Shown: positions 60,201-64,000 of the stretch, piece by piece | Position numbering within the stretch: position 1 is the first letter of the stretch | Layout of the letters: each line of letters opens with the position of its first letter | Assembly (NCBI GenBank): GCA_008711295.1 | Contig: VUYV01000003.1 | Location: forward strand, 7,778,515-7,842,514 | Reading direction: 5' to 3' | Source: Anarhynchus alexandrinus | Lineage: Eukaryota; Chordata; Aves; Charadriiformes; Charadriidae | Length of the DNA stretch: 64,000 bases | The notes under the pieces: model-generated | What the model saw: the letters and a program-made list of their open reading frames with translations, nothing else | The model's database searches: none | What the model was told of the DNA's origin: nothing | Position numbers and translations under genes: made by a program

Positions 60201-62580
60201 CAGTAAAAAAGATGAAGGGGGGAAAAAAATACCCACTTAAGTATTCTGTATGGTTGCATCAAGTAGGTATATCAAAAAGGGCCACTGCACACAGTATAAA
60301 GCTAGTGTCTTTCTTTTCACTTTTATGAGCAAGTTCAATGCAGACTATCAATAACTGCAATACCCTAAAGCTTTCTGCTCTTAACATCATGTCTATTGCA
60401 GAAATCCAACAAAAAAAAAAGAATCAAACCAGAGAAACAAATGAAGTTCCCAACCCCAGGCTTTCATGGAGTTTTTCAAAGTTTGAACCCAAGAACTGAA
60501 ACATTGTTTTTAGACTTAGAAAAAAAACCCAAGAACCTTGCAATACAAAAAAAAACCCATCAGAACTTTCCATGCCATTATAAGCAGTCTGAAAATGGAA
60601 ACAGCATCCAAGGTAGAGCTAAATAGTATCACCAGCAAACAGCTACAATGTGAAGATACCTCAGGAAGCAAAACCCACCAAACTGCTGTTAATGTAGTCT
60701 TCAGGCAGTTAGAAGAGGGACACAACTTTTTAGTTTTGATGTTAATTCTCTGAATGTTAATCTCAGTTTAATCACTTCAGACTGGCACAGTGCATACACG
60801 CAAAGGAACGTAAGAAGTAGGACACCTTTCTAGTCCTTTGGGAACTGAGTAATGCAATCTTAACAACAGAGCGACATGACAACTTTCTGTTCACACGTTT
60901 TTTTCCACACTCTGAGACCCTTGAGGAAAGTACAGGTTCAATGAAATTGAATCATGCTTATAGGTAAAGGCATACTTCCCCACTGGCTTATGCAGCCAGA
61001 GAACAGAAGAGAGTTAAAGATGACAATTTTACATAAACTAAGGCAATGGCTTTTAACTTTCTCTGACCAACAGGGCAACACAAACAAGCAAATAAGCACT
61101 TGCCACTGTGGTGGCATTGGCTTTAACAATTTATTTTCTGGCAACTGCCAGCACTGCTGGAGATTATCCAAAGTAACAAACACACTGCTCAGTCTGAAGG
61201 GTTGGAAAGATCCATCCTAAAAATCTAGTTCCATGTCAGACGGTGTACTTGTATGTGCCAGTGTGCACGGCAATCATTCCTGGTTTATGTAGTGATAGTT
61301 AGAAAGCATTCTGGCACACCAGATAAATACTTAGGAAAACTTCAAATGTTCTCAAATAAAATCTACTCAGTAGTAGTACAGCACTGACAAGCTCACCATG
61401 ATCTGATTTCAGCCCCTTCAAGAAAGATGAAGAGCCAGTCTAAGAAAGTTTTTGGGAAAGAAAGTTTTTCAGTAGGAAAGTCATAAACCACACATTCCTG
61501 AATCTATTCATCCAACAGTTATTCCACTTCTTTTTATTTAGCTAATACTCTGGCCTGGAACATTACTTTGAAGTGTGCCCAAGAGCTACACAATTTTTTC
61601 AGTTAAATATCTAAACAGTTTGCTAATTTTGTTTTCCATACAAATAAAAACAGCTAGCTGTGCTCAGTCGATTTTTTTTTTTTTTAACTGGAAGCATAAA
61701 TATGAGTCTGTAATAGAATATTCAACAGACCTTTGAATTACCACTGTGGCAATAAGCATTGCAGTATCTCTTGGCATTATGATTTGTTGCATGCTAAACT
61801 CATGCATCAGACAAAGTGCCAGGAAAATAAATTTACTGAGGTGCCATTTGACAATGAGTTAGAATAGACTGTAAAATATTTAAGTAAGAAAGATGAAGAT
61901 GGGAAATGTGCAAACAAAAACTAGTCTTCTGTGCAATGTATACATTCAAAACAACACTTCATGAGCTCAGCAATTACATTTAATGAGAACTATAATCTCC
62001 ATGCAATTACAAAAAAAAACATTAGACAAGAAATTAGGAGCATTAACTGCATATTTAAAACGTTATTTATCATTATGAACTGAGAGCTTTTAGGTGAAAA
62101 ATTTGTAAAGGAGGTAAACATGCTGCCTTTTCTCCATCCCAGAATTCATCTGTGTACCTTTATCTCAGGGCTAAGAGGACATTAGTACAGTTACCAATTC
62201 AGGTTTTATTAACACTGTCAGACATGATTCCAGCTGAATAAACCCCCAGATTCATGAAATCAAAAGTGAAGTACTTAGAAGAACATGAAAGAGAAAAGGG
62301 AAAAGGGTGGTAAAAATTGCATCTTGAAATAGATGTCACCCAGCATGTTTGACAACAACGCAGAATTTTAGGTCTACAGGGAAGAATGACTTTCAGACAC
62401 ACAGTACTTTTTCCTCTCACTGTACCTGTCCTGGATCATTGTACCACAGTTCTTCATGGAGACGATCAGGGTGAGCTTTTTTACGCTTAATTTCTGCAAT
62501 GACGTCAAAAACTTCCGAATCCGAACTGCTAGAGCAGCTGCTGTCATCTTCAGAGTCACAGTCCGAGTCACTGGAGCTCT
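3108..62580 (-). CDS. DROSHA: DROSHA, ribonuclease III of the Microprocessor (27 exons, 5' part outside window)
   Basis: Drosha works in the nucleus with a DGCR8 dimer. It cuts primary microRNA hairpins near their base to release pre-miRNAs: RNase IIIa cuts the 3' strand and RNase IIIb the 5' strand. The 27 exons join as 62426-62580, 59591-59671, 57419-57505, 57222-57308, 54671-54742, 52999-53080, 51666-51740, 48096-48265, 43403-43527, 39508-39607, 36411-36518, 32283-32390, 29777-29915, 29038-29098, 27226-27285, 25134-25233, 22265-22367, 19674-19744, 18534-18578, 15352-15509, 14330-14435, 10483-10624, 9424-9506, 9207-9310, 7076-7168, 6216-6262 and 3108-3238, all complement. Total 2693 nt. All phases agree, every intron is GT-AG and no stop interrupts the frame. 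Both RNase III signatures, the zinc ligands and the dsRBD are present. Residue numbers used in this annotation are human numbers; the alignment has no indel, so they transfer directly. The N-terminal 478 residues are missing only because the window ends. Confidence 0.98.
4968..5135 (+). mobile_element. CR1 LINE, 3' end fragment
   Basis: The sequence follows the CR1 3' end: GGGGCTGTGGAGCCTCCATC near 4985, then the CAAAACTTCACTGGCAAGGC block, GATCTAACTTGAAAGTTGG, and GAGACCTCTAGAGGTC. CR1 is the dominant non-LTR retrotransposon of birds and other sauropsids. The copy is 5'-truncated, as CR1 usually is, and diverged, so the insertion is old. It lies in the last DROSHA intron in antisense orientation. 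Confidence 0.85.
5761..5805. repeat. 20-bp unit tandem repeat, about 2.2 copies
   Basis: The unit TGTATTTTAACCTAGTGTAC at 5761-5780 is repeated at 5781-5800 with one change, then starts again with TGTAT. In the last DROSHA intron. Confidence 0.9.
6216..6262 (-). CDS. DROSHA: DROSHA window exon 26: last helix of dsRNA-binding domain
   Basis: Completes S1316 and encodes residues 1317-1331, IQQAEMGAAMDALEK, then the first base of Y1332. It is a 47-nt exon that forms the C-terminal helix of the dsRBD. Acceptor TCACAG, donor GTAAGA. The intron 3239-6215 contains a CR1 3' end (4968-5135) and a 20-bp tandem repeat (5761-5805). Confidence 0.97.
7076..7168 (-). CDS. DROSHA: DROSHA window exon 25: dsRNA-binding domain beta strands
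   Basis: Completes K1285 and encodes residues 1286-1315, TLQTVGPSHARTYTVAVY then FKGERIGCGKGP, ending in two bases of S1316. The order fits the three beta strands of a dsRBD, and GCGKGPS leads to the last helix. Acceptor TTTCAG, donor GTATAG. The intron 6263-7075 holds nothing I recognise. Confidence 0.98.
9207..9310 (-). CDS. DROSHA: DROSHA window exon 24: start of dsRNA-binding domain
   Basis: Encodes residues 1251-1284 plus two bases of K1285: EFILNQDWNDPKSQLQQCC then LTLRTEGKEPDIPLY. DPKSQLQQCC is the first helix of the double-stranded RNA-binding domain. Acceptor TTACAG, donor GTAAGA. It appears identical to human as I remember it. The intron 7169-9206 holds no gene or clear repeat. Confidence 0.98.
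9424..9506 (-). CDS. DROSHA: DROSHA window exon 23: RNase IIIb end
   Basis: Completes S1223 and encodes residues 1224-1250, FIAALYIDKDLEYVHTFM then NVCFFPRLK. This is the last helix of RNase IIIb. Acceptor CCCCAG, donor GTAAGA, phase 0 at the end. The next intron is only 113 bp (9311-9423). Confidence 0.98.
9632..9776 (-). mobile_element. MIR-like SINE (tRNA-derived, ancient), antisense to MIR consensus
   Basis: The order of words matches the reverse complement of MIR: GAGGGTATTATTATCC, then GATTAAGTGACTTACCC, AATCCACACAGTCATTTAA, and CAGCTCCTAATCTCACATTC. MIR was active before or around the amniote split and survives in birds only as rare diverged copies. Located in the DROSHA intron 9507-10482, about 125 bp upstream of the acceptor of window exon 23. 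Confidence 0.75.
10483..10624 (-). CDS. DROSHA: DROSHA window exon 22: RNase IIIb catalytic E1222
   Basis: Encodes residues 1176-1222 plus one base of S1223, starting LLRSSLVNNRTQAKVAEEL, passing TNDKTKRPVALRTKTLAD and ending LLE. E1222 is the catalytic glutamate of RNase IIIb, which cuts the 5' arm of the hairpin, and is the last complete codon of the exon. Acceptor TTGCAG, donor GTGAGT. The only difference from human that I can name is phenylalanine for tyrosine in QEFAIT. The intron 9507-10482 contains a clear antisense MIR-like SINE (9632-9776). Confidence 0.98.
10788..10800. repeat. Short CA microsatellite
   Basis: About six AC units follow AAAC. Simple repeat inside the DROSHA intron 10625-14329. 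Confidence 0.7.
12070..12180 (-). mobile_element. Possible ancient CR1 3' end, antisense
   Basis: It opens with ATCATAGAATGATTAG, like the inverted ATTCTATGAT tail of CR1, and continues with TTAGAGATGGAAAAAATCCC, which recalls the next conserved CR1 block. The middle is not matched. Weak call. Confidence 0.4.
14330..14435 (-). CDS. DROSHA: DROSHA window exon 21: RNase IIIb signature, E1147 and D1151
   Basis: Completes L1140 and encodes residues 1141-1175, GHNQRMEFLGDSIMQLVA then TEYLFIHFPDHHEGHLT. E1147 and D1151 are metal-site residues of RNase IIIb; E1147 is the position altered in human Wilms tumours and is intact here. Acceptor TTTCAG, donor GTGAGG. The intron 10625-14329 has a likely old antisense CR1 3' end at about 12070-12180 and no gene. 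Confidence 0.98.
14915..15093. repeat. 67-bp exact direct duplication on both sides of an N
   Basis: Positions 14915-14981 and 15027-15093 are identical over 67 bp, spaced by 112 bp. The base directly after the first copy is N (14982). An exact duplicate ending right at an ambiguous base is typical of a mis-joined gap, so a real tandem duplication is less likely. It is intronic and does not affect coding exons. Confidence 0.9.
15352..15509 (-). CDS. DROSHA: DROSHA window exon 20: start of RNase IIIb
   Basis: Encodes residues 1088-1139 plus two bases of L1140: LQESNTDRQLIETSPVLQ, then KLTEFEEAIGVIFTHVRLLA and RAFTLRTVGFNHLT. The segment after the linker (KLTEFEEAIG) is the first helix of RNase IIIb. 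Acceptor TTACAG, donor GTGAGT. Serine replaces proline after LQE relative to the human protein I remember. The intron 14436-15351 carries the 67-bp exact duplication around an N at 14982. Confidence 0.97.
16440..17200 (-). mobile_element. Ancient CR1-like LINE block, antisense, strongly eroded
   Basis: Several spaced words line up in order with an old amniote CR1-type repeat that I recall best from turtle genomes. Examples on the plus strand are CCTACACAGAATTTCATGTG near 16469, AAACTGCCACCTCACTGCTC near 16589, AGCCTTTTGTGATTGC near 16846, and TTTTAATTGGCATCTCATTT near 17130. Between them the match is weak and there are insertions such as T runs. No open frame remains. The family call rests on memory and needs a repeat-library search. 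It lies in the DROSHA intron 15510-18533. Confidence 0.5.
17874..17972 (-). mobile_element. Possible MIR-like remnant, antisense
   Basis: CAGAGAGGCTCTGTGAGTTG, CAGTCAGAGAACAAGGACTG and CTCCCAGCTTCCAGCCC fit the antisense MIR middle and tRNA-related end. Short and eroded. Confidence 0.4.
18101..18119. repeat. (CA)n microsatellite with GCGCGC lead
   Basis: A GCGCGC stretch runs directly into seven CA/AC steps, 19 nt of strict alternation. Simple repeat in the intron 15510-18533. Confidence 0.85.
18534..18578 (-). CDS. DROSHA: DROSHA window exon 19: 45-nt linker exon between the RNase III domains
   Basis: Encodes residues 1073-1087, DLRDVWLNYPLHPLQ, 15 codons in phase 0 at both ends, so skipping it would keep the frame. 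Acceptor TTGCAG, donor GTAAGT (strong). Aspartate replaces the glutamate I recall in human (LREVW). The intron 15510-18533 contains a long eroded antisense CR1-like block (about 16440-17200) and a probable MIR remnant (17874-17972). Confidence 0.96.
19048..19140 (-). mobile_element. Possible ancient CR1 3' end, antisense
   Basis: The run from CACAGACTCAGAG through ATTCATCCCCTCTCCACTGC to GTCCCAGCAGTACAT resembles the reverse complement of an old CR1 3' region (the 'catccccctgccaatgcagg' block). It is short and diverged. Confidence 0.4.
19674..19744 (-). CDS. DROSHA: DROSHA window exon 18: RNase IIIa end
   Basis: Completes G1049 and encodes residues 1050-1072, AVYLEGSLEEAKQLFGRLLF then NDK. 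It closes the RNase IIIa domain. The final codon is AAG (K1072), where I recall proline in human; the donor is GTATAT. A shorter exon ending at NDP cannot be made here. Acceptor TGCAG. The intron 18579-19673 includes a probable ancient antisense CR1 3' end at about 19048-19140. Confidence 0.96.
20281..20300. repeat. Poly-T run
   Basis: About 17 T in a row on the plus strand, read as poly-A in the DROSHA intron. No retroposed sequence is recognisable beside it. Confidence 0.8.
22265..22367 (-). CDS. DROSHA: DROSHA window exon 17: RNase IIIa catalytic E1045 and zinc ligand H1026
   Basis: Encodes residues 1015-1048 plus one base of G1049: KLELDRFMLYAHGPDLCRE then SDLRHAMANCFEALI. E1045 in FEALIG is the catalytic glutamate of RNase IIIa, which cuts the 3' arm of the hairpin; N1042 takes the position where canonical RNase III has aspartate, as in human. 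H1026 (in YAHG) completes the first zinc cluster. Acceptor CTGCAG, donor GTAAAG. The intron 19745-22264 has a GC-richer patch at about 21720-22130 of unknown origin. Confidence 0.98.
24383..24411. repeat. Alternating purine-pyrimidine run (29 nt)
   Basis: Every step from 24383 to 24411 alternates purine and pyrimidine, with a GCGCGC core inside GT/CA steps. Such sequence can take up left-handed Z-DNA. No function is implied by the sequence alone. Confidence 0.85.
25134..25233 (-). CDS. DROSHA: DROSHA window exon 16: RNase IIIa middle
   Basis: Completes S981 and encodes residues 982-1014, VHLYYLFPTLEEGGLATY then RTAIVQNQHLAMLAK, ending in phase 0. This continues the helical bundle of RNase IIIa. 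Acceptor GCCAG, donor GTACAG. Threonine replaces a serine I recall in human (FPSLEE). The intron 22368-25133 contains a perfect 29-nt alternating purine-pyrimidine run at 24383-24411. Confidence 0.97.
27226..27285 (-). CDS. DROSHA: DROSHA window exon 15: RNase IIIa signature, E969 and D973
   Basis: Completes R961 and encodes residues 962-980, INHNERLEFLGDAVVEFLT, ending in two bases of S981. This is the RNase III signature motif of domain a, with metal-site residues E969 and D973 intact. Acceptor TTTCAG, donor GTAAAT. The intron 25234-27225 is AT-rich with nothing I recognise. Confidence 0.98.
29038..29098 (-). CDS. DROSHA: DROSHA window exon 14: RNase IIIa insert
   Basis: Completes G941, encodes residues 942-960 (INTLINIMSRLGQDDPAPS) and ends with two bases of R961, 61 nt. 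Acceptor TTCTAG, donor GTAATA. Alanine stands where I recall threonine in human (DDPTPS). The intron 27286-29037 contains no gene; part of it near 28440-28700 is low-complexity-free AT-rich sequence that could be conserved, but I cannot judge that from one sequence. Confidence 0.96.
29777..29915 (-). CDS. DROSHA: DROSHA window exon 13: Drosha-specific insert in RNase IIIa
   Basis: Encodes residues 895-940 plus one base of G941, starting LAMTHPSHHLNFGMNP and passing through DHARNSLSNCGIRQPKYGDR to HHMHMRKK. The stretch after LAMTHPS is an insert that bacterial RNase III lacks; the RNase IIIa signature resumes only in exon 15. Acceptor TATAG, donor GTATGC. It appears identical to human as I remember it. 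The intron 29099-29776 is short and featureless. Confidence 0.97.
32283..32390 (-). CDS. DROSHA: DROSHA window exon 12: entry into RNase IIIa
   Basis: Encodes residues 859-894, HAMMLPVLTHHVRYHQ then CLMHLDKLIGYTFRDRCLLQ, 36 codons in phase 0. The LDKLIGYTF segment is the usual first helix of an RNase III domain, whose boundary in human is near residue 876. Acceptor TTTTAG, donor GTAAGA. The intron 29916-32282 has no recognisable gene or repeat. Confidence 0.97.
36411..36518 (-). CDS. DROSHA: DROSHA window exon 11: connector helix end
   Basis: Encodes residues 823-858, EALQKIRQKNTMRREVTV to WKTGIRSDVCQ, 36 codons in phase 0 at both ends. It finishes the connector helix and leads toward the RNase IIIa domain. 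Acceptor GTCTAG, donor GTGACT. The next intron, 32391-36410, is 4 kb; it has a GC-richer patch at about 34480-34760 whose frames I do not recognise, and AT-rich sequence elsewhere. Confidence 0.96.
38618..38697 (+). mobile_element. CR1 LINE, short 3' end fragment
   Basis: It contains the CR1 terminal words: GGGCTCAATGATCTTCATGG, then TCCTTTCCAACTCACAACA and the ending ATTCTATGAAT typical of the CR1 tail. About 80 bp remain. Antisense to DROSHA, in the intron 36519-39507. Confidence 0.85.
39508..39607 (-). CDS. DROSHA: DROSHA window exon 10: start of the connector helix
   Basis: Completes Q789 and encodes residues 790-822, YQKLWKSYVKLRHLLANS then PKVKQADKQKLSQRE. This is the long basic/heptad-like connector helix that runs from the PAZ-like part toward the RNase III domains. 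Acceptor CTTTAG, donor GTATAC. The acceptor is unusual in context: a retroviral solo LTR begins only 41 bp upstream on the transcript, leaving a short stretch for the polypyrimidine tract and branch point. The intron 36519-39507 has a CR1 3' end at 38618-38697. Confidence 0.97.
39649..40230 (+). mobile_element. Solo LTR of an avian endogenous retrovirus, antisense to DROSHA
   Basis: The element is about 582 bp and starts TGTCACGG and ends CCACAACA, with the TG...CA ends of retroviral LTRs. It has a TATA-like TATATAA at 39912-39918 and an ATAAAG word at 40101-40106 that could serve as its polyadenylation signal. Both fit a plus-strand orientation, opposite to DROSHA. The text closely resembles an LTR type I know from many neoavian genomes; I cannot give the exact family name. 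There is no internal retroviral sequence and no second LTR, so it is a solo LTR. No clean target-site duplication is visible at these ends. It carries no coding potential of its own. Confidence 0.85.
42103..42182 (-). mobile_element. Possible MIR-like remnant, antisense
   Basis: TTTTATGGATAAGAAAACCA followed by AGACAAGGAGGATTAAAAG and CATGCTCAAAGTCAAA looks like the antisense MIR core. Only about 80 bp; could be chance in AT-rich DNA. Confidence 0.3.
43403..43527 (-). CDS. DROSHA: DROSHA window exon 9: end of platform/PAZ-like region
   Basis: Encodes residues 748-788 plus two bases of Q789: KPSSVRIDQLDREQFNPD, then VITFPIIVHFGIRPAQ and LSYAGDP. Acceptor TTCTAG, donor GTAAGA. The segment appears identical to human as I recall it, which suggests strong constraint. 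The next intron, 39608-43402, contains the solo LTR at 39649-40230 and a faint MIR-like piece near 42103-42182. Confidence 0.97.
43695..43835 (-). mobile_element. Probable MIR-like remnant, antisense
   Basis: TTTCATTTTACAAGCCAGGA, then GAGAACTTAAAGAAATTTTC, GGTCGAACATCACACTGG and AGCAGGATTAGCATTCCAGC match the antisense MIR order (fraction with 'attttacagatgaggaaact' to 'gggattcgaaccca'). Divergence is high. It lies about 170 bp upstream of window exon 9. Confidence 0.5.
48096..48265 (-). CDS. DROSHA: DROSHA window exon 8: helical part of central domain
   Basis: Completes D691 and encodes residues 692-747, starting GGKEVLSMHQILLYLLRC and passing through KALVPEEEIANMLQWEELE to VTSPGM. At 170 nt it is the longest exon here. 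The last codon is ATG and the donor is GTAGAG, a weaker match to the splice consensus than most of the gene's donors; phase 0 joins cleanly to the next exon's AAA (K748). Human has threonine at 747 as I recall, one base away (ACG). The intron 43528-48095 is 4.6 kb and contains a MIR-like fragment and an N at 44774. Confidence 0.96.
51553..51627. repeat. T/G-rich tract on plus strand (C/A-rich in the DROSHA transcript)
   Basis: T runs alternate with G runs of 4, 7 and 3, plus GTGTGTGG. In the transcript this reads as A runs with CCCC and CACACCCC words, starting about 40 nt after the donor of window exon 7. CA-rich RNA of this kind is a known type of binding site for hnRNP L. Confidence 0.8.
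51666..51740 (-). CDS. DROSHA: DROSHA window exon 7: zinc ligands C676 and H680
   Basis: Completes G666 and encodes residues 667-690 plus the first base of D691. The order is a short variable loop (PSLENDSV), then CCPRFHFMPRFVRFLP. C676 and H680 complete the second zinc cluster. The loop differs at most positions from human but keeps the same length. Acceptor TTTAAG, donor GTAATA. A C/A-rich tract on the coding strand (51553-51627) begins about 40 nt inside the following intron 48266-51665, which otherwise has no gene that I can see. Confidence 0.97.
52999..53080 (-). CDS. DROSHA: DROSHA window exon 6: central domain
   Basis: Encodes residues 639-665 plus the first base of G666, starting NFCVRGLELFSSYLFKDI and ending YDWNLK. 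Acceptor CCCCAG, donor GTAACT, ending in phase 1. Bird-specific differences from the human protein as I recall it are conservative (R for K after FCV, SY for LF, K for R). The intron 51741-52998 holds nothing I recognise. Confidence 0.97.
54278..54465 (+). mobile_element. MIR-like SINE, MIR-consensus orientation
   Basis: It follows MIR in order: TTTCAGCTCTGCCATTGACT, a degenerate GTCCTGGCAA, then CCTTATTTTTGTCATCCATA, AAAGGAGGATAATGCCTAAC, and ATAAGCACTTCT near the end. It covers most of the MIR core and flanks. It sits in the DROSHA intron 53081-54670. Confidence 0.75.
54671..54742 (-). CDS. DROSHA: DROSHA window exon 5: central domain core
   Basis: Encodes residues 615-638, IPLCKVIRFNIDYTIHFIEE then MMPE, 24 codons in phase 0 at both ends. 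It appears identical to the human segment as I remember it, which fits a structural core of the platform/PAZ-like region. Acceptor TTCCAG, donor GTAAGA. The intron 53081-54670 carries a clear MIR-like SINE (about 54278-54465) and a poly-A run ending in an N at 54197. Confidence 0.97.
57222..57308 (-). CDS. DROSHA: DROSHA window exon 4: central domain, zinc ligand H609
   Basis: Encodes residues 586-614, TDRPTVIEYDDHEYIFEGF to LTN, 29 codons in phase 0. H609 (in FAHAPL) belongs to the second zinc cluster with C561, C676 and H680. The exon begins inside a run of ACAG repeats, so several AG dinucleotides stand close together; the one giving phase 0 and threonine 586 is at 57309-57310. Donor GTAAGT. 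The intron 54743-57221 holds no gene or clear repeat that I can identify. Confidence 0.97.
57419..57505 (-). CDS. DROSHA: DROSHA window exon 3: central domain, zinc ligand C561
   Basis: Encodes residues 557-585, PIKPCRPMTNNAGRL to TNFL, 29 codons in phase 0. C561 is one ligand of the second structural zinc. The first codon is CCC (proline), where I recall alanine in human; it is the first base triplet after the acceptor (TTTAAG). Donor GTAAGT. The following intron is only 110 bp (57309-57418), the shortest in the window, so exons 3 and 4 are probably recognised as a close pair. Confidence 0.97.
59591..59671 (-). CDS. DROSHA: DROSHA window exon 2: first zinc-cluster ligands C536, C538, H549
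   Basis: Encodes residues 530-556, starting MNDGPLCKCSAKARR and ending YPGEE, exactly 27 codons in phase 0 at both ends. In the human structure, C536, C538 and H549 hold one structural zinc together with H1026, which lies far away in the RNase IIIa region; all four residues are present in this window. Acceptor GACAG, donor GTAACT. The intron that follows, 57506-59590, has a slightly GC-richer stretch of unknown nature at about 57950-58350 and otherwise nothing I recognise. Confidence 0.97.
62426..62580 (-). CDS. DROSHA: DROSHA window exon 1: acidic Ser/Asp stretch and start of central domain
   Basis: Encodes residues 479-529. A serine/aspartate-rich stretch (SSSDSDCDSEDDSS, then CSSSSDSE) leads into VFDVIAEIKRKKAHPDRLHEE and ends NDPGQ. 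The first two bases (AG) complete a glutamate codon from an exon outside the window. The acceptor is CAG before 62580; an AG two bases further in would be a weaker alternative that breaks the phase. The donor is GTACAG and the exon ends in phase 0. The acidic stretch precedes the folded central domain and is probably disordered. Human has glutamates where several aspartates stand here, so the charge is kept. The next intron, 59672-62425, shows no recognisable gene or repeat; its 62-88 codon frames look like chance. Confidence 0.95.
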
Positions 62581-64000
62581 CTGATTCACACAGGGAAAAT
62601 AAAGTCAGCTGAAAAACACTTCCACACGCTCTCTTCTCCAATAGCAATGCATTCTCTAACGTGACATAGCTAACTGTGCCACACTGAAAGTTACTGAAGT
62701 TGTACATTACATTCACACAAGTGAAAAGAAGGACAGCAACTGCATTTTTAATAAAAAATGACAGCAAATGCTATGGATTTTAAATGCTTACAACTGCATC
62801 TGTTTGCACACATGAGAGATTGCTGTTTGGCTGTCCAGGAGCACCAGTGCTCAGTTCTAGAAGAACCGTTTCAGTTACTTAACATTAAAGATTATAGAGC
62901 TATAACCTACAAGTATTACTGTAAAGTCAAAAAAAAAAAAGAAAAAGAAAAAAAGAGAGAGAAAAGAGAAAGAATACACATACGGTCACTAGCATGAGCT
63001 AAACAGAACCTGTCGTTTAAAAGTTAATTCTGCTTTCTATGAGCAAAGTACATATGTCTAGTTTCATTTTACCTCAAAATGCTCCTGTCTGTAGCAGGAT
63101 ACTGTCTATTTAAGAGTTTCAAAAAGACTTCTATGTATAGAATTATTGTAGAACGTGTAGTGTTAGACTAATTTTTCAATATCAATTATTTCTAGTAAAT
63201 CCATTATCACATATTAGAAACCACAGACAAGAAGAAAACATGAAACTACTAGCTGAGTGAATCCAGTCATAAGTTTTTTTAGAAGCACTGTTCTGTGAGT
63301 TGTCCTCCTTACTTTTTCTTTTAAAAAAAGACATTTTTCTTTGTATTAACTGAAATATTTTTTCTGATGCAGCAGAGGGNTGGTCTTAGACTTGTTAAAA
63401 TGTCTCCTTTGTGGTGTTGTCAAAATAATGTTAATAAGTGTCTGGACTTAATAAAAAAAAACCCAAAAAACACCAACACACAAAAAACCCAGAGCCTGAT
63501 ATCACATTTCTCTAACCTCCTGTGGTACTTACAAGTGACTCCCTTTCTTATGCATGTAATGTCACTCATTTCCACAGATATCCTCAGCTCTAATTTAAAT
63601 AAATGCCTTCATAGCCAAGATGTATACCATGATGCAAGTAAGGTTTATTATTCTTGGAAGCAGGGATGCAATATTTCTTCCATTTCTAAGTTTTGACTTA
63701 AGAGAAAACATATTAACTATGCTGCCAGTGCTTTGAAATACTGTGTAACTATGGTTTCAAATATGTGTATTTATTGAATTCAAGACTCTCCTTAATTAAA
63801 AGAAAAAGAGGGAGAGAAAATGAGAGACTATTGCTAGTAAAATATGCTTTTTTTTAACTAAAGTTGTATTTTTATACAGTCCACAATTCAGCATAATGTG
63901 TTATTAAAATATGTCTTTGGGACATACGGTTAACAGTGGTCACATACACTTAATTGAAATCAAGTTTTGTCTAAATGTGCATACACCTACGTTCCTACAA
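62581..64000 (-). other. DROSHA: DROSHA intron running out of the window
   Basis: This is the intron upstream of window exon 1. I looked for the preceding human exon (ending KLDEDLE) on the minus strand and did not find it, so the rest of the gene lies beyond 64000. The stretch has a purine-rich run at 62928-62975 and an N at 63380. No repeat or gene recognised. Confidence 0.75.
62928..62975 (+). repeat. Purine-only run (A/G-rich)
   Basis: An A run passes into AAAGAAAAAG, GAGAGAG and AAAGAG words without a pyrimidine for about 45 nt. In the transcript it is a polypyrimidine tract. Simple low-complexity sequence. Confidence 0.75.

Noticed and set aside
62417..62767. 116-codon frame upstream of the acidic stretch
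   Set aside because: Residues before the serine-rich stretch are intron read-through past a good CAG acceptor; they have no likeness to the Drosha sequence expected there.
1..64000. CRISPR arrays, operons, prophage or bacterial systems
   Set aside because: Spliced vertebrate gene structure throughout; no regularly spaced repeats and no dense coding.
1..64000. Intronic microRNA or tRNA genes
   Set aside because: No tRNA A and B boxes with a cloverleaf and no hairpin I could recognise by eye; a folding scan would be needed to exclude small hairpins.

Overview
This is vertebrate nuclear DNA, almost certainly from a bird. One gene fills the window: DROSHA, the nuclear RNase III of the Microprocessor, on the minus strand. 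I reconstructed 27 coding exons from 62580 down to the stop codon at 3108-3110. All have GT donors and AG acceptors, all phases join without a break, and together they give 896 complete residues plus a split first codon. Aligned with human DROSHA as I remember it, they run without an indel from residue 479 to the C-terminus at 1374. The 5' exons (proline-rich and RS-rich N-terminus, promoter) lie beyond position 64000.

Bird evidence: CR1 LINE 3' ends (about 4968-5135 and 38618-38697), ancient antisense CR1 pieces, and a solo LTR at 39649-40230 of a type common in neoavian genomes. Ancient MIR-like SINEs also survive. The LTR suggests a neoavian rather than a galliform bird; this is an inference from remembered repeats.

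Layout from high to low coordinates, which is the direction of transcription: 62581-64000, intron; 62580-36411, central domain exons (acidic serine stretch, both zinc-binding clusters, platform and PAZ-like parts, connector helix); 36410-19674, exons leading into and forming RNase IIIa (E969, D973, E1045 present); 18578-9424, the linker and RNase IIIb (E1147, D1151, E1222 present); 9310-3108, the double-stranded RNA-binding domain and C-terminal tail; about 3107-2790, a short 3' UTR with an AATAAA signal at 2812-2817; 1-2790, downstream flank with no gene that I can recognise.

Nearly all other open reading frames are 60-116 codon chance frames in introns, or exons read through into introns. 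I found no second gene, no RNA gene, no CRISPR array and no novel system. The points most worth checking are the LTR 41 bp upstream of a DROSHA 3' splice site, a probable assembly artefact (67-bp exact duplication around an N at 14982), three more isolated Ns, and several deeply eroded repeats.
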